Of a DNA stretch of 64,000 nucleotides, positions 38,930 through 51,648 are shown in pieces. Under the pieces are notes generated by a model. That model was not told where the DNA came from. It worked only from the letters and a program-made list of their open reading frames with translations, and made no database searches. The position numbers and the translations under genes were made by a program. This DNA comes from Lepeophtheirus salmonis. Lineage: Eukaryota; Arthropoda; Copepoda; Siphonostomatoida; Caligidae. The DNA is taken from contig NC_052131.2 of the NCBI RefSeq assembly GCF_016086655.4, positions 37,635,705 to 37,699,704 of the forward strand, in the 5' to 3' direction. Each line of letters opens with the position of its first letter. Positions within the stretch are counted from its first letter, which is position 1.

Positions 38930-39380
38930 TTGATCACAATTTGTAGACCAGTTTGCTTGCAACAAATGTGCTCCATGATCTTTATAATGAGCATTGTTTC
39001 CTTTGATATCCGCGGTCTGGTGCATCATGAATTCGTTCCAAAGGGGCAAACGGTCAATAAAGATGACTATTTGGGACTACTAAGGCGTTTGCGTGAGAAA
39101 ATCCATCAAAAACAGTCAGAATTAAGGAAGAACAACTCGTAGATTTTATTAAAAGATAACATGCAATCCCACAGAACCACGATTGTAAGCGAGTTCAAAG
39201 CCAAACACGTAATTAATAGCATTGATCAACCACCTTATTCACCTGATTTAGCTCTTTGTGACTATTTTTGTTCACTAAACTAAAATTACCACACCGTGCC
39301 TCTAAAAAATGCTTGCATATGTGTTTGATTCTAATGGAGAGTACTTTAAGGGCGACAAAATACATTTTAATGATTAAATA
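38930..39380 (+). mobile_element. mariner transposase C-terminal relic, second copy
   Basis: The + frame 38930-39142 reads 'FDIRGLVHHEFVPKGQTVNK', then 'DDYLGLLRRLREKIHQKQSE'. After a stop come 'EFKAKHVINSIDQPPYSPDL', with the conserved 'PYSPDLA', and the final 'GRQNTF' region near 39376. It is clearly the same subfamily as the relic at 34990 and slightly better preserved. The N-terminal half is absent. Confidence 0.75.
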
Positions 39381-40072
39381 TGAAATTTTTGTGTTATTTT
39401 ACAATTACTGGTATTTTATAAACATAGTGTAGAAACGACTTAAGTTTGAAAAGTCTAAAAATTTGGGATAAATCCATCTATTAATTTAAGAGATACGGGA
39501 ATTTAAAGTTTGAAAAACAAATATATTTTTCTAAAAATAAATTTAACAGACTCTTATTTTAATACCAATATACATTTTTTTCAATTATGTTCAAAGTTTG
39601 TGTATAGATTGATTAAGGCAAAATAAATCTTAATGTGTGGATTTTAGATCTGTTAATTTTATTCATCAAGACATACACTCTCTCAGTAAAAAGATTCCTA
39701 TAAAATACCGCACAAATTTACGTGTTCAAATTAAAAATTACGACATATATATGCTTTACTCCCGTAGTCTTTTTGGGATAAAATGAACTTTTTTGCATGA
39801 TAATAAAGCTGTAGAAATAACCACATTTAGGTCTTGGTTCGTTCCATAATAACCAAAAATAGATTTGAAAAATAGGCAATGAATATAAAACAAGTTTATA
39901 TTATATTTTTTAACTTATTGAGTCGTTTACAGTTTTAATAACTTCATTATTCAACTACTTCTCCTTCATATAAAGTTGACAACAAGTCATAATAGACTTA
40001 AAAAACTATATACATATTCCCCAATCATATTTCAACAACTTGTATATGTGAGACATTTTCTTATAATATATA

Positions 40073-40930
40073 CTGGGTGGTCCATTGAAATCTAAAAACT
40101 GACAAATTCAATTACTAACAGAGTTAAGTAATTGAAATTACTTCATATTTCTATATGTTAAAGCAGAATTAATTACTTACAAAAAAAAAAAAAAAAAAAA
40201 AAAAATTGAGCTCTTTAGCTTACGAACAAGTCCAGAAAATGACACTTGAACGTGATCGATAAATTTCCATTTCCTCAATCCAAGAAGTTGGCGTTTCCAG
40301 GACAACTGTTTACGCTGTGAGGTTTGGAGAGGAAGAACAGCTCTATCAAAAAGGCCAAACTGGCCCCCAGAGGAGTTAATGTTTTCTTAAACTCATTTCC
40401 CTTCAAGTCCATGAGGGTCCTTACAAGAGATGCCGGGGTTCTCACCAAACTGTTCCGAAAGCTATCTAAAAAGTGGGTGGAAAGAGCCTTATGAGGATGA
40501 AAAGGCCACTTTTTATACCAGTAATAAAAAGAAACCCATCTCCTCAGTTGGAAGAATCTTTTGAATGTGCATTTTTTCCCCACTTTTGCCCCCCCCCCCT
40601 ACAGGCCTTATGCCAACCCTTTCGACTACAGCTTTTGGGTGTTGAAGGAAGGCTGTAGTGTGCGTCATCCAAACACCGAGGCCCTCAAAACCAATCTCCT
40701 CCAGAACTGGGACGCCATAAAATGGAATTACATTTGCAATGGGTGCGAGGTCTTCCAGCACTGCATGAAATCCACTATTGCTACTAGGGGTAGGGGCATT
40801 AATGAAAGCTCAGATACACATATATTTATGGTACTAATTGTATACTAATTCAATTGTTTATTAATCAATTATATACATATAATGCTGAAATTTAAAATTC
40901 AAAGTGTTCAGATATTAATGAAACACTTGG
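40073..40930 (+). mobile_element. Tc1-like element, internally deleted (family E, copy 4)
   Basis: TA-bounded, with left end CTGGGTGGTCCATTGAAATC and right end inverse of CCAAGTGTTTC. It contains a 25-base A-run at 40181-40205, close to the leader. The helix-turn-helix region lies at about 40275-40480 ('FRKLSKKWVERALMRMKRPL' near 40455). The sequence then jumps to 'PPPYRPYANPFDYSFWVLKE' at 40587-40650 and a well-preserved C-terminus ('CSVRHPNTEALKTNL'). The DD core is missing. Confidence 0.85.
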
Positions 40931-43024
40931 TAATGTTAATTAAAAAATTGAATGGTCTTATTCACATATCATCAAATGTACGTAGGGCATGTATTATGTT
41001 ACTTATCGTTGTAAATAGGAACAGTTAGATGTGACATGACATCGAACCAAACATGACTGTTGTTCTTTTTTGCTGCTATGATAATAAATGGTTCATATTC
41101 TCCTCTAGTGCCATCTTTTTTATAACGTGGTTAGTGAACTGGGTCAAAGAGAAACCTCAAAAGTTTTTTTCATTATTAGATGTTAAACAAGTGAAAGAAT
41201 TATTTCAATTACTTTGTATTTATTATGTAAGAATTGAATGTTTTTACTATTAAAATAAGAAATTATATCTTCATAAAAATATCATAAAATTATCAATATT
41301 AATTTTAAATTATATTGAATAGTGCAGGTTGCATGGAATAATTAAGCACTATTTAATATAATTTAAAATTGTAAAATAAATATTTATTAATAAATCATTT
41401 TAAGAACATGAATTTGGGGTTTTAAGAGGATATAATTTTTTATTTCTTATCCTAAAAACTAAATTCTTATGTTTGATACAAATATGAACGAAATATACGT
41501 TATTACATTTTTTTGTGGATGCTACTGTTGAACTCCTTAATCCTCACATTGAAAAAAAGGAGGAAAAGAATCCAAGATATCAGTAGTTTCTTGAATTACA
41601 CCCCGATGTGATTCTTATTTATATCTCAACATTTATTTATCCAAAAAGAGAAAGGTAAAACATCTATAATCAATTAGTAATTAGCCTATTTTTCAAATAA
41701 GTCTTAATATTTTTATCAATTAATAGAGAATTGCTCAAAGTGTGGATTTATGGGCCCCAATATTTTGAAGTCCCCTCCGGCAAAGTCCTTAGTAATAAAG
41801 AAAGCATTTGAATCCGACGGAAATGTACTCTAATATAAATAGACTTTGTTAAAGTCATATTAAATCCATCCTTACATTTTTTTTGGACCACTTTAAGCGC
41901 TCTCACGTAAATTTTCCATTCAAAAACTTGGTTTTTGTTTTGTTTCAGTTATTTTTAATCAGTTTTGGAGTCTACTAAGTATTATTCTCAATAAAATATA
42001 GCAAAGGTACTAGAGACACTTAGAGGAAGTCAAATTTCATTCAAAAAGTTGAATTTACTCACTGCCATAATTTTTTTTTTTGATACTAACTTTGCTTACA
42101 GCTTATTTTATTCATATTTTATTATGATTTATTGTTTAAAATCCTATTGAGTTTTGTAGCGATACTAACTCCATAAACCTGCATACAAATCGTGCTGAAA
42201 GTGAAATAGTTCCTATAGGATACTAACACAAATTTCGTCACTTATATATTTTCTCTCGAGACCTATGCCATGTTTTATTTGCGTTAATACATTGAAGGTG
42301 CATAGATAGATATAACAGTAATTTATTATGATTGTGGTGGAACAAAAGGTATTTTATTATTTTTTGGAAAATTTGCTGAAACTGATCAACTGGTTATCGT
42401 TTCATCTTTCTAGTTCATATATATATAAATATATATATATGAAACAATAATTAGGGACAGGCCCAATAGAAAAATTGCCTATAAAAGAATACAATAAATT
42501 TTTATTAAATTGAACGCTACAAGATGACGTTGCGTGACTAATATATTTTTTAAATTAAATCTTTTGATAAGTTGTTCTTTAGATATATTCGGCTATTGAA
42601 GATCGAAAGAGTAATGAATCAGAAGAAGTAGACAATGATTCATTTTGTAATGTGTTTTTTTTCTTTTATGATCAAACCATGACACCTCCAAAAATTAATT
42701 ATTAATAACAATTATAATCTGATTCTGTTTGCATTGAACATACATAACATAATCAGCTGAAAATGATTTAATGCTCTGAAAAAAGATAATTAACTAAATC
42801 TGAATGAATGGCTTTTATAGAAGTAAGTAGAAATATTTTCAAAAATATTTTAGTTGTCTTGAGACAAATTGTTTGTGTTATTTACTTCTCTCATTACGTT
42901 GTTGTTGTTGTTGTTGTTGGAGTAATACAAATGTCCTTGTTGGCTTAAAGAATACTTAGAGGATCCTCACTTAATTGCTTGAAAGTATATGACAGAGCTG
43001 GCCAAGAGTTATTTTTACATGTCT
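40931..43024. other. Intron stretch with microsatellites
   Basis: AT-rich. It holds a TA-rich palindromic run at about 42416-42441 and a (GTT)7 microsatellite at about 42899-42919. The short frame at 41053-41253 is hydrophobic but unrecognised. Confidence 0.4.
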
Positions 43025-43374
43025 AAGTCGAGTCTCAAGTTTTATCACTTGAACTCCTAGTCGTGCTGTAGTTTAATGACACTTAACAAAGCTTCACCTC
43101 ACTAATATACATATAAAAAGGGTATTTTGTGGTCAACCGTCCATTTTACTTCTACTTTTCCTATTAACAATGCACTGAACGTTTCTTGGTTGAATCTAAA
43201 GTCGATGTTTCATGTTTTTTCAGTTGAAGTCCGAGTCAGATTGCAATTTAATGTCAAATAACATGACGTCACTTTAATAACACAATTTTGGGGGCAACTA
43301 CTGATTTTACGAAATAAAAAAAAATCTATTTGCAGTACACTGAACGTTGTTTTGTTGAATTTAAATTACCTATC
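43025..43374. repeat. Degenerate tandem duplication, unit about 175 bp
   Basis: Two diverged copies, 43025-43197 and 43198-43374. Corresponding blocks include AAGTCGAGTCTC / AAGTCGATGTTTC, CACTTGAACTCC / CAGTTGAAGTCC, TAATGACACTTAAC / TAATGTCAAATAAC and CACTGAACGTT in both. Similar words near 47430 and 48580 suggest a dispersed family. Confidence 0.5.
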
Positions 43375-44498
43375 GTTAAGTTTCTACAAACGATTGTTTA
43401 ATAATGGTGACATAGTAGGGAAGTATTAGTTATATACCAACTAATTTGAGGGCGTTTTTCCCCATTTTTTTTTTTTGAGGAAAAATTGCACATTAATATA
43501 GAGGTAACAAAAGTATCGAGAAGGGAGTTTTGTCACTTAAAAATTGAGTACCCTTCAATGTACCAGTTTAAATAGACTTAATTGAGATTCAACAAGCAAG
43601 TACGAACCCTCAATATAATTCATAATAAATTATCCTGTTCCACTATGAACGATATTTATTTGCCTTCTGGGTCATGCAGCGATCTTGTTCAACCCAAAGT
43701 CAAGGTCAAATTTGAAGCCTCTTTAATCAAAGTTATCCATTTTATAATACTCTTTTAGTAAATGTTATTTAAGAGATACAATGAATGAGAGTAAAAATAC
43801 ATGATATCACATTTCAAAATTTACTTTAAATGGAGGTATTTATCATTTACATGGACATAGCTTGTTTGGTCTACTATGACTTGTTGCCTTAGGGATGATT
43901 AATAACCCTGCAAACCAATTTGATACTGATAGCTATATTCACATTTATAAGGAATATGGGCTTTAAAATAAATTTAAAGCATTTATGAAGGTGGCAAATA
44001 AAGTCACGTACAATTAAATGGTACAAATTGCCTATAAGCAATTTAATTACATCTCATTTATTTCTAATAATAGTCATTCAAGTAAAATTATCAGACATTA
44101 CCTGATGCTGTCATTCGATTACGTATTTAAAAATAATTGGATCCTTGAATATTCACATGTGTCCCAAAAATCATTATCAATTAGTTTTTTTGATATATAC
44201 ACATGGAAAGGGCTGTAAATTATTCCGTTAAAAGATTTTATCACATTTTTTATCTTGATTAATGTCTTAATTCTACCCATTATATATGATGGGATAATTC
44301 ACTAACTAGGTTTTTAATCTAATATACATTGAAAAAAATTCATTACTTCTGAGACATATTTTGGTTGATTATGGACTTTATATTCCAAGTTCTTAAATGA
44401 GTTAGGATAACTGAAGAGAGTAAATGATCGTTTAAAACCTTTATTTGGTTACTGAGACTTAATTTGATCCCAATTCCTCATGTGATCTTTCAAAAATA
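43375..44498. other. Intron stretch, nothing recognised
   Basis: AT-rich with no supported features. Confidence 0.3.
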
Positions 44499-44940
44499 AT
44501 AGGTCTAGTAAAAAAGAATTCCATTATTTTTCCAATAGATGACTTAGTAATGTGTATTTCACGTTGCATATGTTTGATTGGTTTACGTTAGATAGTATTA
44601 GAAAAATAAGAATCCGTACTAAAAAAACTCAAAAAATAGTTTGTTGATTGTTTGACTCAGTATTGTTTGAGCGGTCGTCAAAGATGGACAACAGCAAAAA
44701 GAAAATAGCCCATATTATACAGCGAAAACGCAAGCCAGGCGGTTGAAAATGTGAATGTTGTATATGGTCCTGAAACTATAACAGTCGATCATGCAGTATT
44801 TTGGTTTAGTCGATTCCATTCCAGTAATTTCTACACATTGGCTGGCCAATTATTGAAAATGTGGATAAAACAATGGAAATTGTCGAGTCCAACCGTCAGT
44901 CTATGCAATGTTTAGATTGCTGAAGAGATAAATATTATTA
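44499..44940 (+). mobile_element. mariner relic, N-terminal part (cecropia-like type)
   Basis: The left end is TAGGTCTAGTAAAAAAGAAT. A + frame reads, from 44684 'MDNSKKKIAHIIQRKRK', then in a shifted frame 'NASQAVENVNVVYGPETITV' and 'AVFWFSRFHSSNF', then back in the first frame 'IENVDKTMEIVESNR'. These are the N-terminal helix-turn-helix landmarks of a mariner subgroup. It breaks off before the catalytic core. A copy of its end sequence recurs alone at 54985-55035. Confidence 0.7.
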
Positions 44941-47900
44941 GAAAAAAATTTAAAAAATACATTAATTATAATAAAGTTATTTTTACGATTCCATAGTAAA
45001 CAATAACTTTTGCACTAAATCTGCAATTTGCGGTGTCTCCAAAAAATCATTAGATTAATTTGTCCGTAAATTTTGACTATAATTCGTTGAAGAATAGTAA
45101 AGAAACCCAGGCCCTATTTTTAACACAATCAGTCTAGCTTGCTTTTATGTTGATATCTCGCATATCTAATATAAATTTTGTAATGAATCAAGTTAATTAT
45201 AAATCTAGGTAAGTACATTGTAAAAACATTTCCGTACTTGCTATGTGTATATAAATATTTCATAATCTGATGCAAAATATTCAAATAAGTGTTTTGACTT
45301 ATATGTGATTTATTGTTCAAAGTACTTTTGACTTAAAATAAATTGCAAATATTGACCTTTTGTTCTCTTTCAATTTGTGTGTAGTCTTCATAGGTTGATC
45401 TTTTAAAAACGGTATAATGTACATTACACTGGTTCTCATATTATTTTATTTTTCAAAATATTCGAGACAGAGTCTAAAAATGTTGCTTATTTCTGGAATG
45501 ATTTAGGTTAATGGACAACGACCTCGGGATGAATTAATCTCTGGAACACAATGTATGTAGGTTCATCCCCTAGTAGCACCGAGCAATCCTGGGCACTACC
45601 ACAAATTGATCAATATGTCTCAAGTTTTTTTTTTGAAAAATGTTCTTCTCAACCTTTTGAAGCATATATTCTAAGAGCCTGTCTATTGTACAAAAACCTA
45701 CATCCTACATTGATACTATAATTAAGAGATCACACGGTACAATATATGGGCAAAGGACATTAATTTATGTATATATAAGGATAACAAAAATATAGTCATA
45801 AAATATTATAGTTTGTTTATTTAAAGGGTTTTTTATGCCCTGTCATGATCCTTATTCGCGCCACAGGGAAGTTTTTAAAATGTAATTATACATAGTTGTA
45901 TAATTAATGATATCATTTAGTACTTAAAAATAAAATTTCATGCATACCCAATCATTTTTTCCACTTCTAAAGGGTAAATTTATTTAATTATTTTTCACAA
46001 ATTTCAATGATCATGTGCTAATTGATTAATAATTGATACATTTCATAATGAGAATGCTTTAAAAGTAGGCTCAAACAGTAATGACATCTGTCCAACCAAC
46101 AAATTCGAAGGAGAAAATTTGTGTAAGGAATAAAAGGAGTCAATCAATCAATGATTGAGATTCAATGGACAATGCGAACAGATCAATCGTTTTGATCGAA
46201 TGTGTTGGAGCTCTTATGTATCAGGGAAATTCCTGATAGACACTTCTATATCCCGAGGTAGTCTTATTATTATCCAAAGTAAAATTTCGCTTTTTTAGGC
46301 TAGTAGATTTAGATAGTATTACAGCACAAACCATCTTGAAATATATTTTTTATTTGGATTTGGGTAGTTTTTATTCGGGAAAGTGGTTTTCGACAAAGTG
46401 TCCTATAATTTTTTTACAGAATCCACCTATTTAATTTCATTAAAAAAGGGAATGTTTTATAGTTTGTTGTTGAATTATTTTCAGTAAAACCTTTTTCCGA
46501 CAATTATTTTATTTATTAGGTAACTTAATTTGGAGAAAAGTTGGCAACGTGTGCATCTTTACTACATTTGGCTTATATCCCTAGTATTTTTAATTCACTT
46601 CTACAAAGTCAGGAAGAACAATAAAGAAGGAGGACTACAAGATTTAAAATAATTAAAGTGATCCCTGTGTCCCCTATTCATTCATTATTTTCTGTCCAGG
46701 TCCCCAAAATGAACAGAAAGTATGAAACAAAACCATAAACCTAATGGAAAAAAGTAAATCACGTGATCAATATTTGTTATATCAAAGTTGGCTATAAAAC
46801 TACTTTTTGTCCGCTAGGGGCGTTGAGTAGACTTGGAGATTAATTTTGCAAAGTAAAGAAAAGGTTGCCTACGTCATGAAGGAATATGACAGAAAATGAT
46901 TAAGCAAAGTTATGTTTTAGTTATTAAAAGACGACATCTAGGGAGAAGGAAAAGGTACTATATGAAAAAAAAATCCACTCAAGTTAACAATTTCGTTTTG
47001 CCATTTTTTTCTATTCTTTAAGTATAAACAGATTATCTAATGACGAAATGAAAACTCTAATTAAAAAAATACATTATTTAACATTTTCTTTTGGTATTTT
47101 AAAAAAAGTATCAAAACATTAATTATAAAATTCATATGTTTTTTTCAAAATAATATTAGGGATAAAAAATTTGTATTCATGCTTTTAAAACACTCAGGTG
47201 CATGTAATACGTATAAAATATTCATTAAGAAAATGAAATATTATTTAAATATGGTAAGAAATGTTGATTTGGGCTTTTCTCCATAGGAACTTACGAATTA
47301 ACATACAAACATTCATGAAAAACGCCCATTGTATAAACAACATGCCCCATATGTTCATACAAAAAAGGTTACGAATATTATCCTTGATTCAAACTCAAAT
47401 TGAACTTCAGTCACTTAAAACTACTTCTTCAAAGTCAACTCTGTCTCAAGTTTAAAAGATTTAGACTCAGTCTCAAAATTATTACATTACTTTTTAGAAT
47501 TTGCCCAAATCGGAACCAAAAGCTGCCCCATAGAACAACATTTATAAATGACGTCATTGTATAAATATACTAACAAGTAATATCATTATAGATAAATCTT
47601 CTATGAATTAAAAAAAACCTAATTTAGACATTAATTATGTTTATTTTTCAAATAATGGCAAAACATTCACGTGTTTTAAAGATACTTAAATTTTATTTAA
47701 CTAATTGTAATTGCAAAATAATGCTTCCTAAAGAGCGTTGTACAAAATTTGTGCCAATCTTTAAAGACCGATAACAGGGGCAAAATTGAACGGAACGGTA
47801 CGTGGGACGTAGACAAACTTAATTATTATATTAAGGAATAATTTAACCCAATTTACTATACATAAGAGTCATATATCTTTTAATGAGATACAAAAGAATA

Positions 47901-50071
47901 TATAAAAAGACAAGAGTGAGCCTTGAAATAAGTGAGAAATTACAGCTGCGCTATCAAAATCTTAAGAAAATAATAAATATAAATTAAAATTATGATTTTT
48001 AGATAATAAAGTTTAGAATTAAAATATATTGATATAATAACTATATCTTAATGACTCCCTATTAAAGTCTTTATATCAAGGTGAACAATAACATCAATTT
48101 CCTGCCATTTTCAGACAGCAGAATTAATTTTGAGGTAACTATAATGGATAACCACAAGAAGTAGTGTGTTTGGACCGTGATGTCGTAATTTTAGGAGAGT
48201 CAGCTCAATGAATTTGCGTGCAAAAATGTCATTTGTATTCTTATGTTAGCTGTTGATTTTTCTACTTATTTTACTTAATCAGTTTTCAGAAAATTGATTG
48301 TGTAAGCTTGTATTAAGCTGTGAACAATTCCTACCGACTATGGAATAAAGATCGTTTAGATGGAAAGAATTGTCTAAATCCCAGCTGTTTTTTTGGCTAG
48401 TTTTTGGAGGCTACAATAAAATTTACGGCGTAATATATCCCTTGAATTCTTCTTTATACATGATTGTATTTTATAATTAATGACAACTTGAATCGAGGTT
48501 TTCCAATGAACTCATGACTTGGACTAAAATCACGCTCAAGTTGATTATAATTCAATCGAACTGATAGTAAAAAAAAAACAACTTTGAACTCGACTCGTAA
48601 GTCTTGAACAGTTTTGTAAATGGTCTTAATATCTATGATGAATTGAATTAATTGATGTAAACAGTCCCATAACCAGCTTTATTTTAAGAAGAGGTACTCC
48701 AAATTCTAAAAGAGACAGGTAACTTTTTTATTTTTGGGTTAAATAGTTTGTGAATAAATTAAAACTTTTAAATAAAACAACAATTATTCTAACATATACT
48801 GTATAAATAGATTCATCTTGAATTGTTTTGAAATTTTGATAGCTGTCTTTGAAGGTTGTAAAATAACTGAAAATGAGGTGAATTAAAAAAAATAGCGCCA
48901 TTTATGTGTAAAGACTGTCTTTTCAGCCCATGTGTTACTTTTGATGGAAGGTCCAAAATGTAAAAGCTTGAGAGGCCACAATGATCTTCCTTTTGAAAAA
49001 GTCTACCCCTCAGTTGAGACATAACAAAGGTTCAATTTGTAGAGGAAAGTGGAAATTCTGGTTTTAGAAATGCAATTTTTGGCTAGATCCACATTGTTTC
49101 TATAACGATCAAAAATAATAGGAACTGTAGTAGTCGTTAAACATTATTTCTTTTAATTCTGTTCATGTAAACATAAAGTGATTTTATTTTCATATGTTTT
49201 AAATAATCTTTTAAGATTGAATGCAATAATTTAATAACAAATACATGTCTCATATATCCTTTTTTACATCTAAATGCAACTGATACTGGATATAAGTTAA
49301 TGAATTAACCGGCTACAATTGGGGTCTCATGGATCTTTTGAGAATATTTTTATAATATTATTATGACATTTGAAAGATAAATTATGTCTCCAAATTATTT
49401 TGAATTGCCTTTAAAAATTACCGCTTGTAGTGAGTACATAAAGGCCCTAGATTTTAAAATAAATGTTTTATATAAAATAACAATTAGTTTAACATATATT
49501 ATATGAATACACTTGTCTTTGTATCACAGCTCTGGACTTTGGAGGGCCACTTAAGAACAATAATTTAGAAAAGGGTTACAATTATTTTTAGACACATTTA
49601 AGTTTTGTTTATCTAAAATATAAATTGGCTGTGAGTAACAGTCCCAAATTATCTTTCGTAGTAACGGCACTAAATACATACATTCAAAATTATATTGTTT
49701 TTGAATAAATGAAAGTCGTGAGTTGTATTAGTCATAAGATACCTTTATGTATAATATTATGTGCGTACGTAGTTTTGGGTTGATACTCCACTACCTAAAT
49801 GAATGTAAACGCCACGCCGTATACGGAGGAAACTCGTTTAGTTTGACAACAACCTATATAGACTTTGACTATAACAGACCTTAAAAACATATTATTTGTT
49901 TGATTTTGAAAGAAATGAGAATTTGCGTAGGTTGTATGAAAGATGATGAAACACTCGGTTAGTAAAGGGACTCGATGTTCTCGACGTTTAAAGAGCAGTA
50001 TATACATTTGTACGATAGAGTGTCCCGTTTTTGGGTTAGTATTTTTCTACCTATGAACAAATATATTTTGT
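44941..50071. other. Intron stretch, nothing firmly recognised
   Basis: About 5 kb of AT-rich DNA. It contains a GGACCG-type patch near 47766 and repeat-like words near 47430 and 48500-48600. The minus-strand frame 48813-49022 is more balanced in composition but unrecognised. Confidence 0.3.
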
Positions 50072-50726
50072 GGGGTGTCCGGACGGGGAGCTTGCTTTTT
50101 GGAGTAAAAAAAATCAAAAATTCCAAGAATTACATTTTTGAAATGTTTTTTAAAAATCCATAGCTATTTACAAAAATAAGTCATAAATTAATTTATTCGA
50201 TAAAAAGAAATTCGAATATTAAATTATTTGAATTTTTTCTTTAAAAGCTAAATTAAAGTAAAAAATTCTAAAAATCAATAACTATAAAAAAAATGAATTT
50301 TTGCATCAAAATTTCAATAATCTATTTTTCACAGAAATTTAAAAAAAAAAAATATAATTAAATAGGTAAAAAATTTAAAATCCATAACTATTTGCAAGAA
50401 ATTCTATTTGTTGAAAAAAAGTTTATGAGCTAAATTTTTCATTTTTTTTCCGAAATCCATAGTTATTTGCAAAATAATATCATTCTATTGGAAAACATTT
50501 TGAAAATTTTAATTTTTTGGAAAAAATCAACTTCAGATTCAATTTTAAATATTAAATTTTACAAGATATTTCACAAATATTTACAAAAATTGAATTTATT
50601 GAATAAAAAAAAAGGGAAAGTTTAATTTATTGAATAAAAAAATTGAAGAAAGTATTTTTTTTAGAAATTGGGGGGGGGAGGGGGAGGGGGGGTTACTTCA
50701 ACCAGCCAACATACTGAGGACGTTCT
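50072..50726 (-). repeat. AT-rich repeat element (copy B, reverse orientation)
   Basis: Starts GGGGTGTCCGGACGGGGAG and contains repeated AATCCATAGCTATTTACAAA motifs (about 50155, 50380 and 50455). It ends with a G-rich run and then AACCAGCCAACATACTGAGG, the inverse of the left end of copy A. It is the reverse of copies A (2453) and C (51211). No coding capacity. Confidence 0.6.
50670..50692 (+). repeat. G-run with quadruplex potential
   Basis: Runs of 9, 5 and 7 G separated by single A. This can supply four G-tracts of three or more with short loops on the + strand. Confidence 0.6.
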
Positions 50727-50741
50727 GATATTCTGCGACGG

Positions 50742-51080
50742 ACAATAAAAAACTCACATTCACAAAGTTTGAGACTATATTTGTCGTAGTATATGGTATT
50801 TTAATCGGAAAAAATAGGATTTGTGGATAAAAAAGGATCCTTTTGTACTCATAATCCTGATAAATATTAATAATGACAACTTGACCTTCCTTTTTTCTGC
50901 CTCATAGTTTTATTCTAATCCAAGAAGATCTATTTTTTGGAACAATACACTTTGACAAAGTTTAAGGCCCCTCAACCAATTTATTGCGTAGTATATAGTT
51001 TTTTAGTTTAAAAAAATATAACTTTTGGAGTCAATATTGCCAATTTTTAGGCCCTTATTAACGTTCCAAATATGATACTA
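50742..51080. repeat. Degenerate 200-bp direct duplication
   Basis: Blocks at 50762-50815 and 50956-51020 correspond: ACAAAGTTTGAG / ACAAAGTTTAAG, then GTCGTAGTATATGG / TGCGTAGTATATAG, then TTTTA and AAAAAATA. The spacing is about 194 bases. It lies between repeat copies B and C. Confidence 0.45.
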
Positions 51081-51210
51081 TGCGTAAAAAATTGTGTGCA
51101 TAATATTATTGATTTGCTTATCAGAAAAAAAAATATTGTTTAAATAATTTGAGCTGGCTAAGATGAGGTTAAATATATGTAGTTTTTTTTTCTTCTATCA
51201 TATAAAGAAT

Positions 51211-51220
51211 TTCTCCCCCA

Positions 51221-51256
<36 letters not shown>

Positions 51257-51648
51257 AAGAATTATTTACTATGTATTTTTGAATCTTTTCTAAATAAAAA
51301 ATATTTGACATTTTTTTCCTAAAATTATTTTTCTTATGAACAACTGTGAATTTTAGAAAAAATAATTTAAAAAATTTAATATTTTAATTTTTTCCTATAA
51401 ATTACTTTTTTGTGAATAACCATATATTTATCCGAATTTTTTTCCAAAAAATTTAATATTTGAAAAAAAATGGTAGATAACTTTTTTCAAACCGCTGTGT
51501 GTTTAGAAAAAATTTTCTAAAATTTAATTTCTTTGAATAGAATTAAATTTTTGAAATAAAATAATATTTGTAATTTAATTTGATTTTTTTTTCAAAAAAA
51601 ATCCAAAAATGAAGACCCTTACATATAATTTTGCGGAAGCCCCTGATT
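51211..51648 (+). repeat. AT-rich repeat element (copy C) with 33-base A-run
   Basis: A C-rich start (CTCCCCCAC) is followed by 33 consecutive A (51222-51254), then degenerate GAACAACTGTGAATTTT / GAATAACCATATATTT units, and an end TATAATTTTGCGGAAGCCCC that matches the end of copy A. It is in opposite orientation to copy B 0.5 kb away. Confidence 0.55.

Noticed and set aside
40181..40205. Long A-run as the tail of a retroposed gene
   Set aside because: It lies inside Tc1-like copy 4 near its left end, so it is an expanded A-run within a DNA transposon. The A-runs at 51222 and 60519 also lie in or beside repeat elements.
45510..45610. Possible tRNA-derived SINE (GGTTCATCCCC resembling a B box)
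   Set aside because: No acceptable A box at the right distance, no cloverleaf, and no second copy.
48813..49022. 69-codon minus-strand frame as a small gene
   Set aside because: Composition is better than background but there is no motif, signal peptide or repeat partner in the window to support it.
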